Notes: a model not told the origin generated them from the sequence alone. DNA of 32,594 bases from an uncultured Oscillibacter sp. (GCA_946551795.1 CAMNRF010000019.1:1-32594), one strand, 5' to 3'; numbered from the stretch's first letter, positions 1 through 8,238 are shown. Numbers and translations: made by a program.

Positions 1-1
1 G

Positions 2-51
2 GGCGGCCCCTACGGCTTCGTCTTTCGATAGAACACCGTGTAGGGGCCGCC
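2..51. repeat. Inverted repeat with GTAGGGGCCGCC arm
   Basis: A perfect 12-bp inverted repeat (arms 2-13 and 40-51, arm GTAGGGGCCGCC) lies just beyond the 3' end of the DUF362 gene. The same arm, preceded by T, recurs at 3590 in another spacer. This suggests a dispersed palindromic intergenic repeat that may also act as an RNA hairpin or terminator. Confidence 0.5.
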
Positions 52-86
52 GCCCACGGCGGCCCGGCCCCCCGCAATATCGCGGC

Positions 87-1205
87 TTAAATCTTCACCA
101 GCTCGTACTGCCGGCTCCCCAGCCCCAGCTTCTCGGCGTGCTCCAGGCAGGTCTCCCAGTCCGTGTCCGGGTGGGCGGCCTTGAAGTAGTCCGTGCCGCA
201 ATCGCAGTTCACGTCCGTCAGGGCGGAGTTGGGGGCCACCGGCTGGGCCAGCACCGCGTCGGCGCAGGCCTGGTCCAGTGCCACCGGGTCGAAGGAGGCG
301 AACATCCCCACGTCCGGGGCGATGGGTACGTCGTTCTCCCCGTGGCAGTCGCAGTTGGGGGAGATGTCCAGCACCAGGGAGACGTGGAAGCAGGGACGGC
401 CGTCCACCACGGCCTTGGTGTACTCGGCGATCTTCCTGTTCAAAATGGCGGGGGCCTCGTCGTAGAGGCACTGGATGGCGTCCTTGGGGCACACCGCCAG
501 GCACCGGCCGCAGCCCACGCACTTGTCCGTGTCGATGTGGGCCTTCCGGTCCGCGCCGAACTGGGGCGCGCCGTGGGCGCAGATTTTGGCGCAGGCCCGG
601 CAGCCGATGCACAGGTCCTCCTTGACGAAGGGCTTGCCGGAGTTGTGCTGCTCCATCTTGCCCGCCCGGGAGCCGCAGCCCATGCCGATGTTCTTGAGGC
701 ACCCGCCCATGCCGGCCTGCTCGTGGCCCTTGAAGTGGGTGAGGCTGACGAACACGTCCGCGTCCATCACCGCCCGGCCGATTTTGGCCTCCTTGACGTA
801 CTCGCCGCCCTCCACGGGGACGGATACCTCGTCGGTGCCCTTGAGCCCGTCGGCGATGATCACGTGGCAGCCGGTGGAGTAGGGGGTGAAGCCGTTGACG
901 TAGGCGGACTCGATGTGGTCCAGGGCGTTTTTCCGCCCGCCCACGTACAGCGTGTTGCAGTCCGTCAGGAAGGGCCGGCCCCCCTGGCTCTTGATGAGGT
1001 CTGCCACGGCCCTGGCCCAGTTGGGCCGGAGGTAGGCCAGGTTCCCCGGCTCGCCGAAGTGCATCTTGACGGCGACGTACTTGTCCTCCATGTCGATCTC
1101 ACCGAACCCGGCGGTCATCATCAGCCGGGCCAGCTTCTGGGGCAGGTTCTCCCGCCAGCTGGGGCAGCGGAAGTCCGCGAAATAGACCTTGGATTTTTCA
1201 GCCAT
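87..1205 (-). CDS. DUF362 domain protein with two 4Fe-4S clusters
   Basis: A 372-aa iron-sulfur protein. The N-terminal ~190 residues match the DUF362 family, and two ferredoxin motifs follow: Cys199-202-205-209 (CIGCRACAKIC) and Cys229-232-235-239 (CVGCGRCLAVC). There is no signal peptide, so it should be cytoplasmic. Family members are widespread in clostridia as putative electron-transfer proteins without a settled reaction. The start was set at the ATG at 1205 rather than an in-frame ATG 72 bases upstream, because AAGGAG sits just before it and the upstream 24 residues look unlike the family. It is transcribed alone. Family assignment is secure; the role is not known. Confidence 0.9.
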   Translation of the reverse strand: MAEKSKVYFADFRCPSWRENLPQKLARLMMTAGFGEIDMEDKYVAVKMHFGEPGNLAYLRPNWARAVADLIKSQGGRPFLTDCNTLYVGGRKNALDHIESAYVNGFTPYSTGCHVIIADGLKGTDEVSVPVEGGEYVKEAKIGRAVMDADVFVSLTHFKGHEQAGMGGCLKNIGMGCGSRAGKMEQHNSGKPFVKEDLCIGCRACAKICAHGAPQFGADRKAHIDTDKCVGCGRCLAVCPKDAIQCLYDEAPAILNRKIAEYTKAVVDGRPCFHVSLVLDISPNCDCHGENDVPIAPDVGMFASFDPVALDQACADAVLAQPVAPNSALTDVNCDCGTDYFKAAHPDTDWETCLEHAEKLGLGSRQYELVKI

Positions 1206-1315
1206 ATGACGTTCTCCTTTTCCTCTTGGGTTTTCCAGATTATATGGGTCTATTGTATCCCATGGAGCCCGCTCCATGTCAAGTCCTTTTTGCGGATTCC
1301 GGCCTTCCGGACATC

Positions 1316-1342
1316 AAAAAGAGGCGGAAAACCGCCTCTTTT
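1316..1342. terminator. Bidirectional rho-independent terminator
   Basis: A perfect hairpin (AAGAGGCGG / CCGCCTCTT, AAAA loop) flanked by an A run on the left and a T run on the right. It abuts the stop codon of the 1343-1759 minus-strand gene. Confidence 0.85.
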
Positions 1343-1759
1343 TTACGACTGGTCCAGGTCCACGGAGATGTGGTCCGTGCCGTGCTCGTCGAACTCGTTG
1401 AGGTAGACGTCGATGCGGTCCATCAGCTGGGCGTAGTTCTCCCGGGTCAGGGGCTCGCCGTCCATGTCCCGCAGGGCCAGCTCCTCCGCCAGAATCTCGT
1501 AGAACACGATGTCCTCGTACTGCTCGATGGCCTCGTGGATGCCGCCGTCGGCGTAGACACGGGAGGGGATCAGATCCCCCTGGTACAGCTCCACCAGCTT
1601 GGGCATTTTGTGCCGCAGGCAGTGGGAGAACACCAGGCTCTCTACCTCGTCGTACTCCCGGATGCGGTCGTTTTCCCGGGTGGAGTTGATGACCCAGTTT
1701 CCTATGTAGACAAGGTCCAGCAGATAGCGGTACTGCTGTTCCGTCAGCTCGATCTTCAC
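1343..1759 (-). CDS. Conserved hypothetical protein, 138 aa
   Basis: An acidic, soluble protein (starts MKIELTEQQYRYLL, ends DHISVDLDQS) with no signal peptide or membrane segment and predicted largely helical. It begins at ATG 1759 with AGGTGT just upstream and ends inside a strong terminator. I recognise it only as the kind of small conserved hypothetical seen in Oscillospiraceae. It stands alone and divergent from murI. No function is proposed. Confidence 0.75.
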   Translation of the reverse strand: MKIELTEQQYRYLLDLVYIGNWVINSTRENDRIREYDEVESLVFSHCLRHKMPKLVELYQGDLIPSRVYADGGIHEAIEQYEDIVFYEILAEELALRDMDGEPLTRENYAQLMDRIDVYLNEFDEHGTDHISVDLDQS

Positions 1760-1804
1760 AGGCGGACACCTCCCAAAACGTCCTAAATCGAAATGGCCGG
1801 TATG

Positions 1805-1833
1805 ATTATAACAAATCCCTTCGGGAAAAGCTA
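1805..1833 (-). promoter_or_regulatory. Candidate sigma-A promoter for the 1343-1759 gene
   Basis: On the minus strand a perfect TATAAT (1805-1810) lies about 45 bases upstream of the start. A poor -35 (TAGCTT, 1828-1833) sits at 17-base spacing. Confidence 0.45.
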
Positions 1834-1867
1834 TATAAAAAAGCGGGAAAAAAGACTAAAATCTGTC

Positions 1868-1896
1868 TTGCGGCGGCCCTCTTATCATAGTATAAT
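1868..1896 (+). promoter_or_regulatory. Sigma-A promoter for murI
   Basis: TTGCGG (1868-1873) and a perfect TATAAT (1891-1896) are separated by 17 bases in an AT-rich patch. They lie about 70 bases ahead of the murI start. Confidence 0.7.
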
Positions 1897-1964
1897 ATAT
1901 AATCCTGGCGTGTGTCCGGCGCGGCGGCCGGGAGATCACGGTTGATAAGGAGCTTGGGATACTT

Positions 1965-2780
1965 ATGGATATGCGGCCCATCGGCGTGTTTGACTCAGGA
2001 CTTGGCGGACTGACGGCGGTGCGCTCCCTGCGGGAGATCCTGCCCGAGGAGGACCTCGTCTACTTCGGAGACACCGCCCGGGTGCCCTACGGCGGGCGGG
2101 CCCGGGAGACGCTTTTGAAATACGCCCGGCAGGACGTCCGGTTTCTCCGGACCTTTGACCTCAAGGCCATCCTCATCGCCTGCGGCACGGTGTCCACCAC
2201 GGCGCTGGAGGCCCTCCAGGCGGAGAACGCCCTGCCCATCGTGGGGGTGGTGGAGCCCACCTGCCGCCGGGCGCTGCTGGCGACCAGGCGGAAAAAGGTG
2301 GGGGTCATCGCCACCCTGGCCTCCATCCGCTCCGGCGCCTACGAGGCGGCCCTGCGGCGGCTGGACCCGGCGGTGGAGGTCTACGGAAAGCCCTGCCCCC
2401 TGTTTGTTCCGCTGGTGGAGAACGGCCGGGTGAACCGGGGGGACGTGGTCATCGAGACCGTGGCCCGGGAGTACCTGGAGCCGCTGCTGGCCACCGGGAT
2501 TGACACGCTGATTCTGGGCTGCACCCACTACCCGCTGCTGGAGGAGATCATCGCCGGCATCTGCGGCCCCGGCGTGGCGCTGGTGTCCGCCGGAGAGGAG
2601 TCCGCCTTTGAGCTCAAGCGGCTTTTGAAGGCCCGGGGGCTCCGGGGGCCGGAGGACCGCCGGGGGGAGACCGCCTTCTATGTCAGCGAGACCCCGGAGA
2701 ATTTTGAGGAGCTTGCGTCGCTGTTTTTGCGGGAGGACCTGCATCACGCGGCCCGGAGGATCAACATTGACGAGTATTGA
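1965..2780 (+). CDS. murI: Glutamate racemase
   Basis: A 271-aa cytoplasmic enzyme that interconverts L- and D-glutamate, supplying D-Glu for peptidoglycan stem peptides. The family signatures are complete: FDSGLGG near the N terminus (Asp10, Ser11), the first catalytic Cys73 in IACGTVS, and the second catalytic Cys186 followed by His188 in GCTHYP. Length is usual for MurI. The residue after Cys73 is Gly where well-studied racemases have Asn. AAGGAG lies 12 bases upstream of the ATG. The last 14 bases overlap the next gene, so the two are translationally coupled. Confidence 0.95.
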   Translation: MDMRPIGVFDSGLGGLTAVRSLREILPEEDLVYFGDTARVPYGGRARETLLKYARQDVRFLRTFDLKAILIACGTVSTTALEALQAENALPIVGVVEPTCRRALLATRRKKVGVIATLASIRSGAYEAALRRLDPAVEVYGKPCPLFVPLVENGRVNRGDVVIETVAREYLEPLLATGIDTLILGCTHYPLLEEIIAGICGPGVALVSAGEESAFELKRLLKARGLRGPEDRRGETAFYVSETPENFEELASLFLREDLHHAARRINIDEY

Positions 2781-3207
2781 GGAAGGCAGGGCGCCGGTGC
2801 TGCTGTCCATCCGGGGCGAGCAGTATTTTGACGGCGTGGACCCCGACGCCACGGAGCTGATGACCGAGGGCACCATGGAGCTGACGCCGGAGGGGATGAT
2901 TCTCACCTACGAGGAGAGCGCCCTCACCGGCATGGAGGGGACCACCACCACGTTCGAGGTGCGGGGGCCCCAGGTGATTCTGACCCGGTGCGGCGGGGTG
3001 AACTCCCAGATGATCTTTGAGGAGGGGCGGCAGCACACGTCGCTGTACGAGACCCCCTTCGGGGAGCTGACGGTGGACATTCAGACCGGCCGCCTGCGGC
3101 ACAATCTCACCGACCGGGGCGGAGTGATGGAGATTCGATACTCCATTGCTGTGGAGCACACTGTCACCGGGAGGAACTGTTTTAAGATCCGCGTCCGGCG
3201 GAGGTAG
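2767..3207 (+). CDS. DUF1934 beta-barrel protein (YwiB-like), TTG start
   Basis: A 146-aa protein matching DUF1934/YwiB, a small lipocalin-like beta-barrel family of Bacillota (SIRGEQYFDG early, then beta-rich segments, a basic end IRVRRR). In Bacillus, ywiB precedes argS, and here argS also follows. The start is TTG 2767: it has GGAGG six bases upstream and overlaps the end of murI. Reading from an upstream ATG would add about 29 Arg-rich residues that are just the murI shadow. Cytoplasmic; function unknown. Confidence 0.85.
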   Translation: MTSIEEGRAPVLLSIRGEQYFDGVDPDATELMTEGTMELTPEGMILTYEESALTGMEGTTTTFEVRGPQVILTRCGGVNSQMIFEEGRQHTSLYETPFGELTVDIQTGRLRHNLTDRGGVMEIRYSIAVEHTVTGRNCFKIRVRRR

Positions 3208-3274
3208 GTTTTTCTGCCCTGGCGGGCGGGGCGAGATTTCAGCCACATTGGCGGCTGGTGCAATGCACCCCCCA

Positions 3275-3310
3275 TTTCTCTTTTCTCTGTCATGCCAGAG
3301 AAAAGAGAAA
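3275..3310. repeat. Perfect 15-bp inverted repeat
   Basis: The arms TTTCTCTTTTCTCTG and CAGAGAAAAGAGAAA flank a 6-base loop. The arms are pyrimidine/purine-segregated, unlike the surrounding DNA. It may be a folded RNA or the core of a mobile intergenic repeat. It lacks a T run after the stem. Confidence 0.7.
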
Positions 3311-3348
3311 CGGGCCGTGCACGGTCCAAAGAGAAAAGAGAGGCGCTG

Positions 3349-3381
3349 GGGCGAGAATTTGACAGTCGTCAAATTTCGCCC
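3349..3381. repeat. Inverted repeat, about 14-bp arms with one bulge
   Basis: GGGCGAGAATTTGAC pairs with GTCAAATTTCGCCC across a 4-base loop, with one bulged G. It lies 38 bases after the 3275 palindrome. Confidence 0.6.
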
Positions 3382-3589
3382 AAAGTACGGGGGCTGGCCT
3401 GAATCGGTGCCCATATGACCCTGGCAGCCTTCTGCCGGGTGCGTCTGACAGTGTACCTTGCGGGGGCGCTCCGCCGCATTTGCTGGTACCATCGAGGGTG
3501 TTTTTGCTGCTTTGACGTAAGGCCCCAAGCTTCTCTTCCCGCGCTTCGCGCCTGGCTTGTTTCGTATGGGACAGCGCGTCATTCTATAT

Positions 3590-3615
3590 GTAGGGGCCGC
3601 CCCCCTGGGCGGCCC
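3590..3615. repeat. GTAGGGGCCGCC palindromic repeat, second copy
   Basis: Shares TGTAGGGGCCGCC with the repeat at 39-51. Here it folds back on itself with GGGCGGCCC (3607-3615) after a short C-rich loop. Confidence 0.55.
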
Positions 3616-3717
3616 GTTTCCCCGATAACTTCCAAGGCATCAGGCAAATCATCCGCTTTCCACCGAAAAATCAGACAGATTATAAAATTTTGAATATATA
3701 CGAAAGAGGCATGGACT

Positions 3718-5463
3718 ATGATCAACATGATTCAAAACGCGAAAGACCAGGCGGCATCGCTGGCCATGGCCGCCTATGAGGCGGCGGTGTCGGACGGGAC
3801 GCTGCCCCGGACGGAGGTGAAGACCGCCCCGGTGGAGATCCCCAAGGACGCCGCCAACGGCGACTTCACCACCACCTTCGCCCTGGCGGCGGCCAAGGCC
3901 CTGGGGAAGCCCCCCCGGACCATCGCCCAGGCCCTGCTGGATCATATGGACCTGGCGGGCACCTATTTTGCCTCCGCCGAGATCGCCGGCCCCGGCTTTT
4001 TGAACTTCCGCCTGGGCCAGAGCTGGTACGAGGGCGTCTGCGCCGCCGTGGAGAGCGAGGGGGAGAGCTACGGCACCAACGACAGCTTGAAGGGCCGGAA
4101 GATCATGGTGGAGTTCGTCTCCGCCAATCCCACCGGCCCCATGCACATGGGCAACGCCCGGGGCGGCGTGCTGGGGGACACCCTGGCCTCCGTCCTGGCG
4201 GCCTCCGGGGCGGACGTCACCCGGGAGTTCTACGTCAACGACGCCGGGCACCAGATCGACAAGTTCGCCCACTCCATCGAGGCCCGGTATCTCCAGCTCA
4301 TCCGGGGGGAGGACGCGGTGCCCTTCCCGGAGGACGGCTATCAGGGGGAGGACATTCGGGACCTGGCCCGGGCCTACTATGACGAGAACGGGGACAAGCT
4401 GGCGGGGGCTCCGGAGGCGGAGCGGCGGGAGACCCTGGCCCAGTACGGCCTCAGCGTGAACCTGCCCAGGATGAAGAACGACCTGCGGCGCTACAAGATC
4501 GAGTACGACAACTGGTTCTACGAGTCCACCCTCCACGAGAGCGGCTATGTGGCGGAGACGGTTCAGCTGCTGACGGACCGGGGATACACTTACGAGAAGG
4601 AGGGGGCCCTGTGGCTGAAAACCGCGGACATCCTCCGGGAGAACCTGCTGAAGGCGGGGAAGGGGGAAAAGGACATTGAGAAGCTGGACCTGAAGGACGA
4701 CGTGCTCCGCCGGGCCAACGGGTTCTACACCTACTTCGCCGCCGACATCGCCTACCACCGCAACAAGTTCGCCGTCCGGGGCTTTGACCAGGTGATCAAC
4801 ATCTGGGGCGCGGACCACCACGGCCACGTGGCCCGTTTGAAGGGCGCCCTGGACGCCCTGGGCCTGAACGGCACGGAGCGGCTGGACATCGTGCTGATGC
4901 AGCTGGTAAAGCTCCTGCGGGACGGCGACGTGGTGCGCATGAGCAAGCGCACCGGCAAGGCCATCAGCCTCTCGGACCTGCTGGACGAGATCCCGGTGGA
5001 CGCCGCCCGGTGGTTCTTCAACGCCAAGCCGGACACTCAGATGGAGTTTGACCTGGGTCTTGCGGTGCGGGAGGACAGCGAGAACCCCATCTACTACGTG
5101 GAGTACGCCCACGCCCGGATCTGCTCGCTGCTGCGGGCAATGGCGGAGGAGGGCGTGACGGTCCCGCCGCAGCGGGAGGTGGACATGTCCCTGCTCTCCG
5201 GGGAGACGGAGAAGGCCCTTATGAAGCAGATGGCCCAGTTCTGCGAGGAGATCAAGCTCTCCGCCCGGAGCTGCGACCCCAGCCACATCAACCGCTGCCT
5301 CCAGGATCTGGCGGGGTGCTTCCACCGGTTTTACACCGCTTGCCGGATCAAGGGGGAGGAGCCCCAGGTCCAGGCGGCCCGGATGAAGCTGGCGGACGGC
5401 GCGCGCATCGTGCTGCGCAACGGATTGAAGCTCATCGGCGTCGACGCCCCGGAGAAAATGTGA
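3718..5463 (+). CDS. argS: Arginyl-tRNA synthetase
   Basis: A 581-aa class I aminoacyl-tRNA synthetase that charges tRNA-Arg in the cytoplasm. In order it has the N-terminal tRNA-D-loop-binding domain (about 1-120), the HIGH-type motif HMGN at 143-146 inside ANPTGPMHMGNARGG, a Rossmann core, the KMSK-type motif RMSKRTGK at about 407-414, and a C-terminal helical anticodon-binding (DALR) domain with the usual VL..GL..IGVDAPEKM ending. Length is normal. The start is ATG 3718, preceded by GAAAGAGG; another ATG at 3711 is out of frame. It follows the DUF1934 gene after a 510-base spacer, so it probably has its own promoter. Confidence 0.97.
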   Translation: MINMIQNAKDQAASLAMAAYEAAVSDGTLPRTEVKTAPVEIPKDAANGDFTTTFALAAAKALGKPPRTIAQALLDHMDLAGTYFASAEIAGPGFLNFRLGQSWYEGVCAAVESEGESYGTNDSLKGRKIMVEFVSANPTGPMHMGNARGGVLGDTLASVLAASGADVTREFYVNDAGHQIDKFAHSIEARYLQLIRGEDAVPFPEDGYQGEDIRDLARAYYDENGDKLAGAPEAERRETLAQYGLSVNLPRMKNDLRRYKIEYDNWFYESTLHESGYVAETVQLLTDRGYTYEKEGALWLKTADILRENLLKAGKGEKDIEKLDLKDDVLRRANGFYTYFAADIAYHRNKFAVRGFDQVINIWGADHHGHVARLKGALDALGLNGTERLDIVLMQLVKLLRDGDVVRMSKRTGKAISLSDLLDEIPVDAARWFFNAKPDTQMEFDLGLAVREDSENPIYYVEYAHARICSLLRAMAEEGVTVPPQREVDMSLLSGETEKALMKQMAQFCEEIKLSARSCDPSHINRCLQDLAGCFHRFYTACRIKGEEPQVQAARMKLADGARIVLRNGLKLIGVDAPEKM

Positions 5464-5568
5464 GGGCAGTTTAAAGTTTTCGTCCACCTTTTTCAAAAGG
5501 CGGCGGGGGCGGGGGCAGAGCCCCCGCGTGGCCGCCGCCGGCAGCTGGCGGGAAGTGAGCAAAAAACA

Positions 5569-5599
5569 GCGGGCCCCGCCGCCGGCGGGGCCCGCGCAT
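5569..5599 (+). terminator. argS terminator
   Basis: A perfect 12-bp stem GCGGGCCCCGCC / GGCGGGGCCCGC with a 3-base loop, preceded by six A and followed by GCATTTT. Confidence 0.65.
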
Positions 5600-5801
5600 T
5601 TTGCGGACGGGCGGCACAGACAAAATAGAGTGTACAGCCGTCAGCACGAGCCGTCCTCTCCGGAGTGCCGCGAAAAGGAAATCTCTTCCAGCCGAGGAAG
5701 AAGGGGGGAGAACGGGGCGGGACAGAACCATCCGGCCTGTCAACCCCCAATCGCCGCATGAACCACACAAAATATTCCAGCCCTTTTCTCTGTTTCCACC
5801 A

Positions 5802-5830
5802 TTGCTTTTGCCTGTTAGAGCAGTTACAAT
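5802..5830 (+). promoter_or_regulatory. Sigma-A promoter for the 81-aa gene
   Basis: TTGCTT (5802-5807), 17-base spacer, TACAAT (5825-5830). It lies about 40 bases ahead of the start at 5871. Confidence 0.6.
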
Positions 5831-5870
5831 ATGTTGTGGTTGTTCTCTACTGAAGGAAAGGATGTTGTGT

Positions 5871-6116
5871 ATGGAGTTGGGATATGACCCGATTTGGGAC
5901 GAGAGCGGGGAGCTTCGGCGAGGCTGTACGGTGCGGGAGGCCCTGGCCTGGCTGACCCGTTTCGGCGGGCGCACGGCGGGAGAGCCGGTCATGGTCAACG
6001 GCGCGGTCTATAAGATCGGCCGTCTGCTCTATGGGCCCGAGAGGCCGGATGTGGCGGACAAGCCCATTGCCCACGTCTGCGACGGGTATTATCATCAATT
6101 GAATTTCAGCGTCTGA
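5871..6116 (+). CDS. Small conserved hypothetical, 81 aa
   Basis: A short soluble protein (MELGYDPIWD... to ...CDGYYHQLNFSV) with its own promoter, a GAAGGAAAGG ribosome site 9 bases upstream and a strong terminator directly after the stop. This arrangement argues that it is a real gene. An upstream in-frame ATG at 5862 touches the ribosome site and is rejected. No membrane segment or signal is visible. I do not recognise the family and propose no function. Confidence 0.75.
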   Translation: MELGYDPIWDESGELRRGCTVREALAWLTRFGGRTAGEPVMVNGAVYKIGRLLYGPERPDVADKPIAHVCDGYYHQLNFSV

Positions 6117-6122
6117 TGGAGA

Positions 6123-6153
6123 GGGACGGCCCCATGCGGGGCCGTCCCTTTTT
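6123..6153 (+). terminator. Rho-independent terminator
   Basis: Perfect 11-bp stem GGGACGGCCCC / GGGGCCGTCCC, ATGC loop, then TTTTT. Confidence 0.9.
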
Positions 6154-6290
6154 CCGGGGTACGCGCCCATTTTGAGGCGGCCGCGCCGTTGTTCTCCCCT
6201 GTGACACTGGACGCGAATCCACACGAACCGTGCCATCGCGCGGCGGGAATGTCCCGCTTCCTCCGCTGGCCGTTGATGATCACCGCACCG

Positions 6291-7261
6291 TCATTCAGAC
6301 CCCTCGTTCCAGAAGAACCGCAGGGCGTTGTACATATACTCGTTGGCCGCGTTTCCGTCGTGGGCGCAGCCCTCCCGCTCCCGGAAGGACAGGCTGCCGT
6401 CCGCCTCTCGGTCCGCCAGCTGGCGATGCCGTCGTTTGTCCCGACGCAGGCATAGGTGGGCGGATCGTTTTCGGTGTACTCGCTGTGGCCGGTGTACTGC
6501 GTGATGACCGCGCCGGGCCGGGGCAGGTCCCCGCCGCCGAAGCTCTCCGGCCCATAGCTCCCCAGGTATGCCGCCATCCGCCCTCCGGCGGAGCCGCCCC
6601 ACAGGGAGTAGCAGGCGGTGTCCACCTCCAGCTCCTCCGCGTGCTCAAAAATGAAGGTGATGGCCCTGGCCAGATCCTCGCAGGCCGTCTGCGCGCCGGG
6701 ACGGTAGATCAGCGCGAAGGCGTTGCAGCCCATTTTGCTGAGCTCCAGGGCGTGGGGGAAGCTGTCGTGCATGGTCCCCACGTAGGCGAACCCGCCTCCG
6801 GCATTGCAGACGGCAAAGCGTCCGCCGGGACTGCCCTTGAAGAAGAACAGCCCGGTGTCCCCCTTGGCGGGGGCGGCGGCCTTCTCCTCGTCCGTATAGA
6901 TGTCGTAGAAGATCGTATCCCCCGCCCCGGCGCGGGTCCGCATGTAGTTGGTGATCTCCACCGTCTTGGCCGGGTCGATATGGCTGTACCAGGTCAGATG
7001 CAGATCTCCCAGGGTATCCCCGCTGTAGTAGTTGTGGTTGACTGGAAAGATCAGCCGCCCATAGTCCCCGAAGACGGGGTCGTGGACCACATCGCTGATC
7101 CTGGTATCCGCCGTATAGGCGTTTTCCATGGTTCCCACTCCTGCATGATTTGTCAATGTTCCCGGCGTGCCGCCGGCCTCCGCCTGGGCCGTGCTGGCAC
7201 AGCTGCACAGCAGGGCGGCGATCCAGACGGTCAGCACTCCCATGGCAAGCAGTTTTTTCAT
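6291..7261 (-). pseudogene. Secreted alpha/beta hydrolase (lipoprotein), frameshifted near the 3' end
   Basis: Begins at ATG 7261 behind GGAGG with a lipoprotein-type signal (MKKLLAMGV... LLCSC). It continues as a recognisable clostridial alpha/beta hydrolase containing FYDIYTDEEK, NAGGGFAYVG, the HDSFPHALELSK block and the nucleophile elbow WGGSAGG. Near 6405-6425, just after CVGTNDGIAS, the frame breaks. The original frame becomes Arg/Thr/Pro-rich nonsense running past 6100, whereas a neighbouring frame gives a plausible end (NEYMYNALRFFWNE) stopping at 6291. Residues around the usual catalytic His appear to be lost. It may be a real pseudogene or a sequence error, but the decayed neighbour favours the former. 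Confidence 0.7.
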
Positions 7262-7462
7262 GATAGGGCCTCCATTTCTATGGCAGACGCTCCCCCCCCC
7301 CGGGGGCACAGCCCGCAGCCCGACGGCCAAGCCCGCTTCGCCGCGGGGGGACATACTGTTTCAGAAGAGAAACTGGCGGCGGGTCCGGTAATTCCTCTCT
7401 TTGCCTGCGTACATTGCGGCAGAGCGCAGTACCGCAAATACCGGAAACCCATATTGGAGCGT

Positions 7463-7870
7463 TTATTTCAGCCCCAGCCCGTCGACCCAGGCGGTCACCG
7501 TGTCGGTGGAGACGCCGCTGGAGAACCGCCGGCCCTCCAGCCAGCTGCCGGTTCTCGCCAGCTCCGCCAGGAGCCCGCCGCTCTGACCCAGGCCGGAGGA
7601 GGAAGAGGTGCAGAAGGGGATCACGGTTTTTCCGGTGAAGTCGTTGGCCTTCACGAAGGTATCCACCAGCCAGGCGGCGATGCCCCACCAGATGGGATAG
7701 CCGATGAACACGGTATCGTAGTCCTCCCAGTTGTCCACGGTATCCTTCACCAGGGCGATATTTCGTTTGGAGACGTTGTCGTGTTCATCGTTGACCCGGC
7801 TGGAGGAATCCGTCCAGTTCAGATCGGCAGAGCTGTAGGGATTTGCCGGAATAATCTCAAAATTCACCAT
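7463..7870 (-). pseudogene. Flavodoxin lacking its N-terminal FMN-binding loop
   Basis: The readable 135 residues match the C-terminal three quarters of the clostridial flavodoxin family: IIPANPYSSADLNW, FIGYPIWWGIAAWLVDTF, FTGKTVIPFCTSSSSGLG, VTAWVDGLGLK. The first ~30 residues, which normally carry the Ser/Thr-rich FMN phosphate loop, are absent. In the same frame the upstream sequence is instead LysR-type (KIQRECPDVKFQ). The apparent start Met 7870 is therefore internal to a fusion and has no ribosome site. It is unlikely to bind FMN. It formerly belonged with the LysR gene and hydrolase on the same strand. Confidence 0.8.
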
Positions 7871-8238
7871 CTGAAACTTGACATCCGGGCACTCCCTCTG
7901 GATCTTGGGTCAGAGGGACACCCAAAACTGCCCCGGCGTCATGGGGGAGGTGCCGATGCGAATGATGTTCTCATTGCTCTGCATGGCGTTCTTTGCCCGT
8001 ACCCGGGCGTCTTTTGCATATTGGATCATGTACTTCGCGTCCTGGTAATAGGACTTCCCAACATCTGTCAGAGTGAGGTCGCAGGGGGTCCTGTAAAAAA
8101 GTTGGACCTCCAGACTGTCCTCCAGCAGGTTGATCTGTTTCATAACGGCGGTGGAGGAGATAAATAGGGCCTCCGCCGCCCTGAGAAGCTCCCGGCGTCG
8201 GCTGCCCGGATGAAGGTGTCGAGTTGATGGTTATACAT
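7856..8238 (-). pseudogene. LysR-family regulator remnant, frameshifted, stopped and truncated
   Basis: Starts at ATG 8238 (MYNHQLDTFIRAADAGSFS), which is a LysR helix-turn-helix N terminus. A single-base loss near 8180 shifts the frame. The rest (STAVMKQINLLEDSL, LTDVGKSYYQDAKYM, RIGTSPMTPGQFW) continues to an in-frame TGA at 7910-7912, exactly where relatives have Trp. The frame then reads PKIQRECPDVKFQMVNFE and passes into flavodoxin sequence near 7856. Most of the effector-binding domain is gone. There are at least three independent lesions, so this is a genuine pseudogene. Confidence 0.8.

Larger units (their letters stand above)
3208..3717. other. Gene-free spacer of 510 bases, repeat-rich
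   Basis: No convincing coding frame is present. The spacer holds three strong inverted repeats (listed separately) and a stretch near 3480-3560 that resembles the spacer at 8350-8450 (a GGTACCATC followed further on by CTTCGC.CCTGG). The last 60 bases before argS are AT-rich and should hold its promoter. I see no T-box motif. Confidence 0.6.
5464..5870. other. Gene-free spacer of 407 bases after argS
   Basis: Holds a perfect GC hairpin at 5509-5527 (GCGGGGGC / GCCCCCGC, AGA loop), preceded by TTTTTCAAAAGG. This looks like a dispersed GC-rich repeat. The argS terminator and a promoter for the 5871 gene are listed separately. No coding frame is convincing. Confidence 0.55.

Noticed and set aside
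3208-3717. T-box leader for argS
   Set aside because: No T-box consensus, specifier stem or antiterminator was found; the hairpins present do not fit.
3649-5562. 637-codon minus-strand open frame opposite argS
   Set aside because: Mirror of argS in a GC-rich genome, with no start context and no family motifs.
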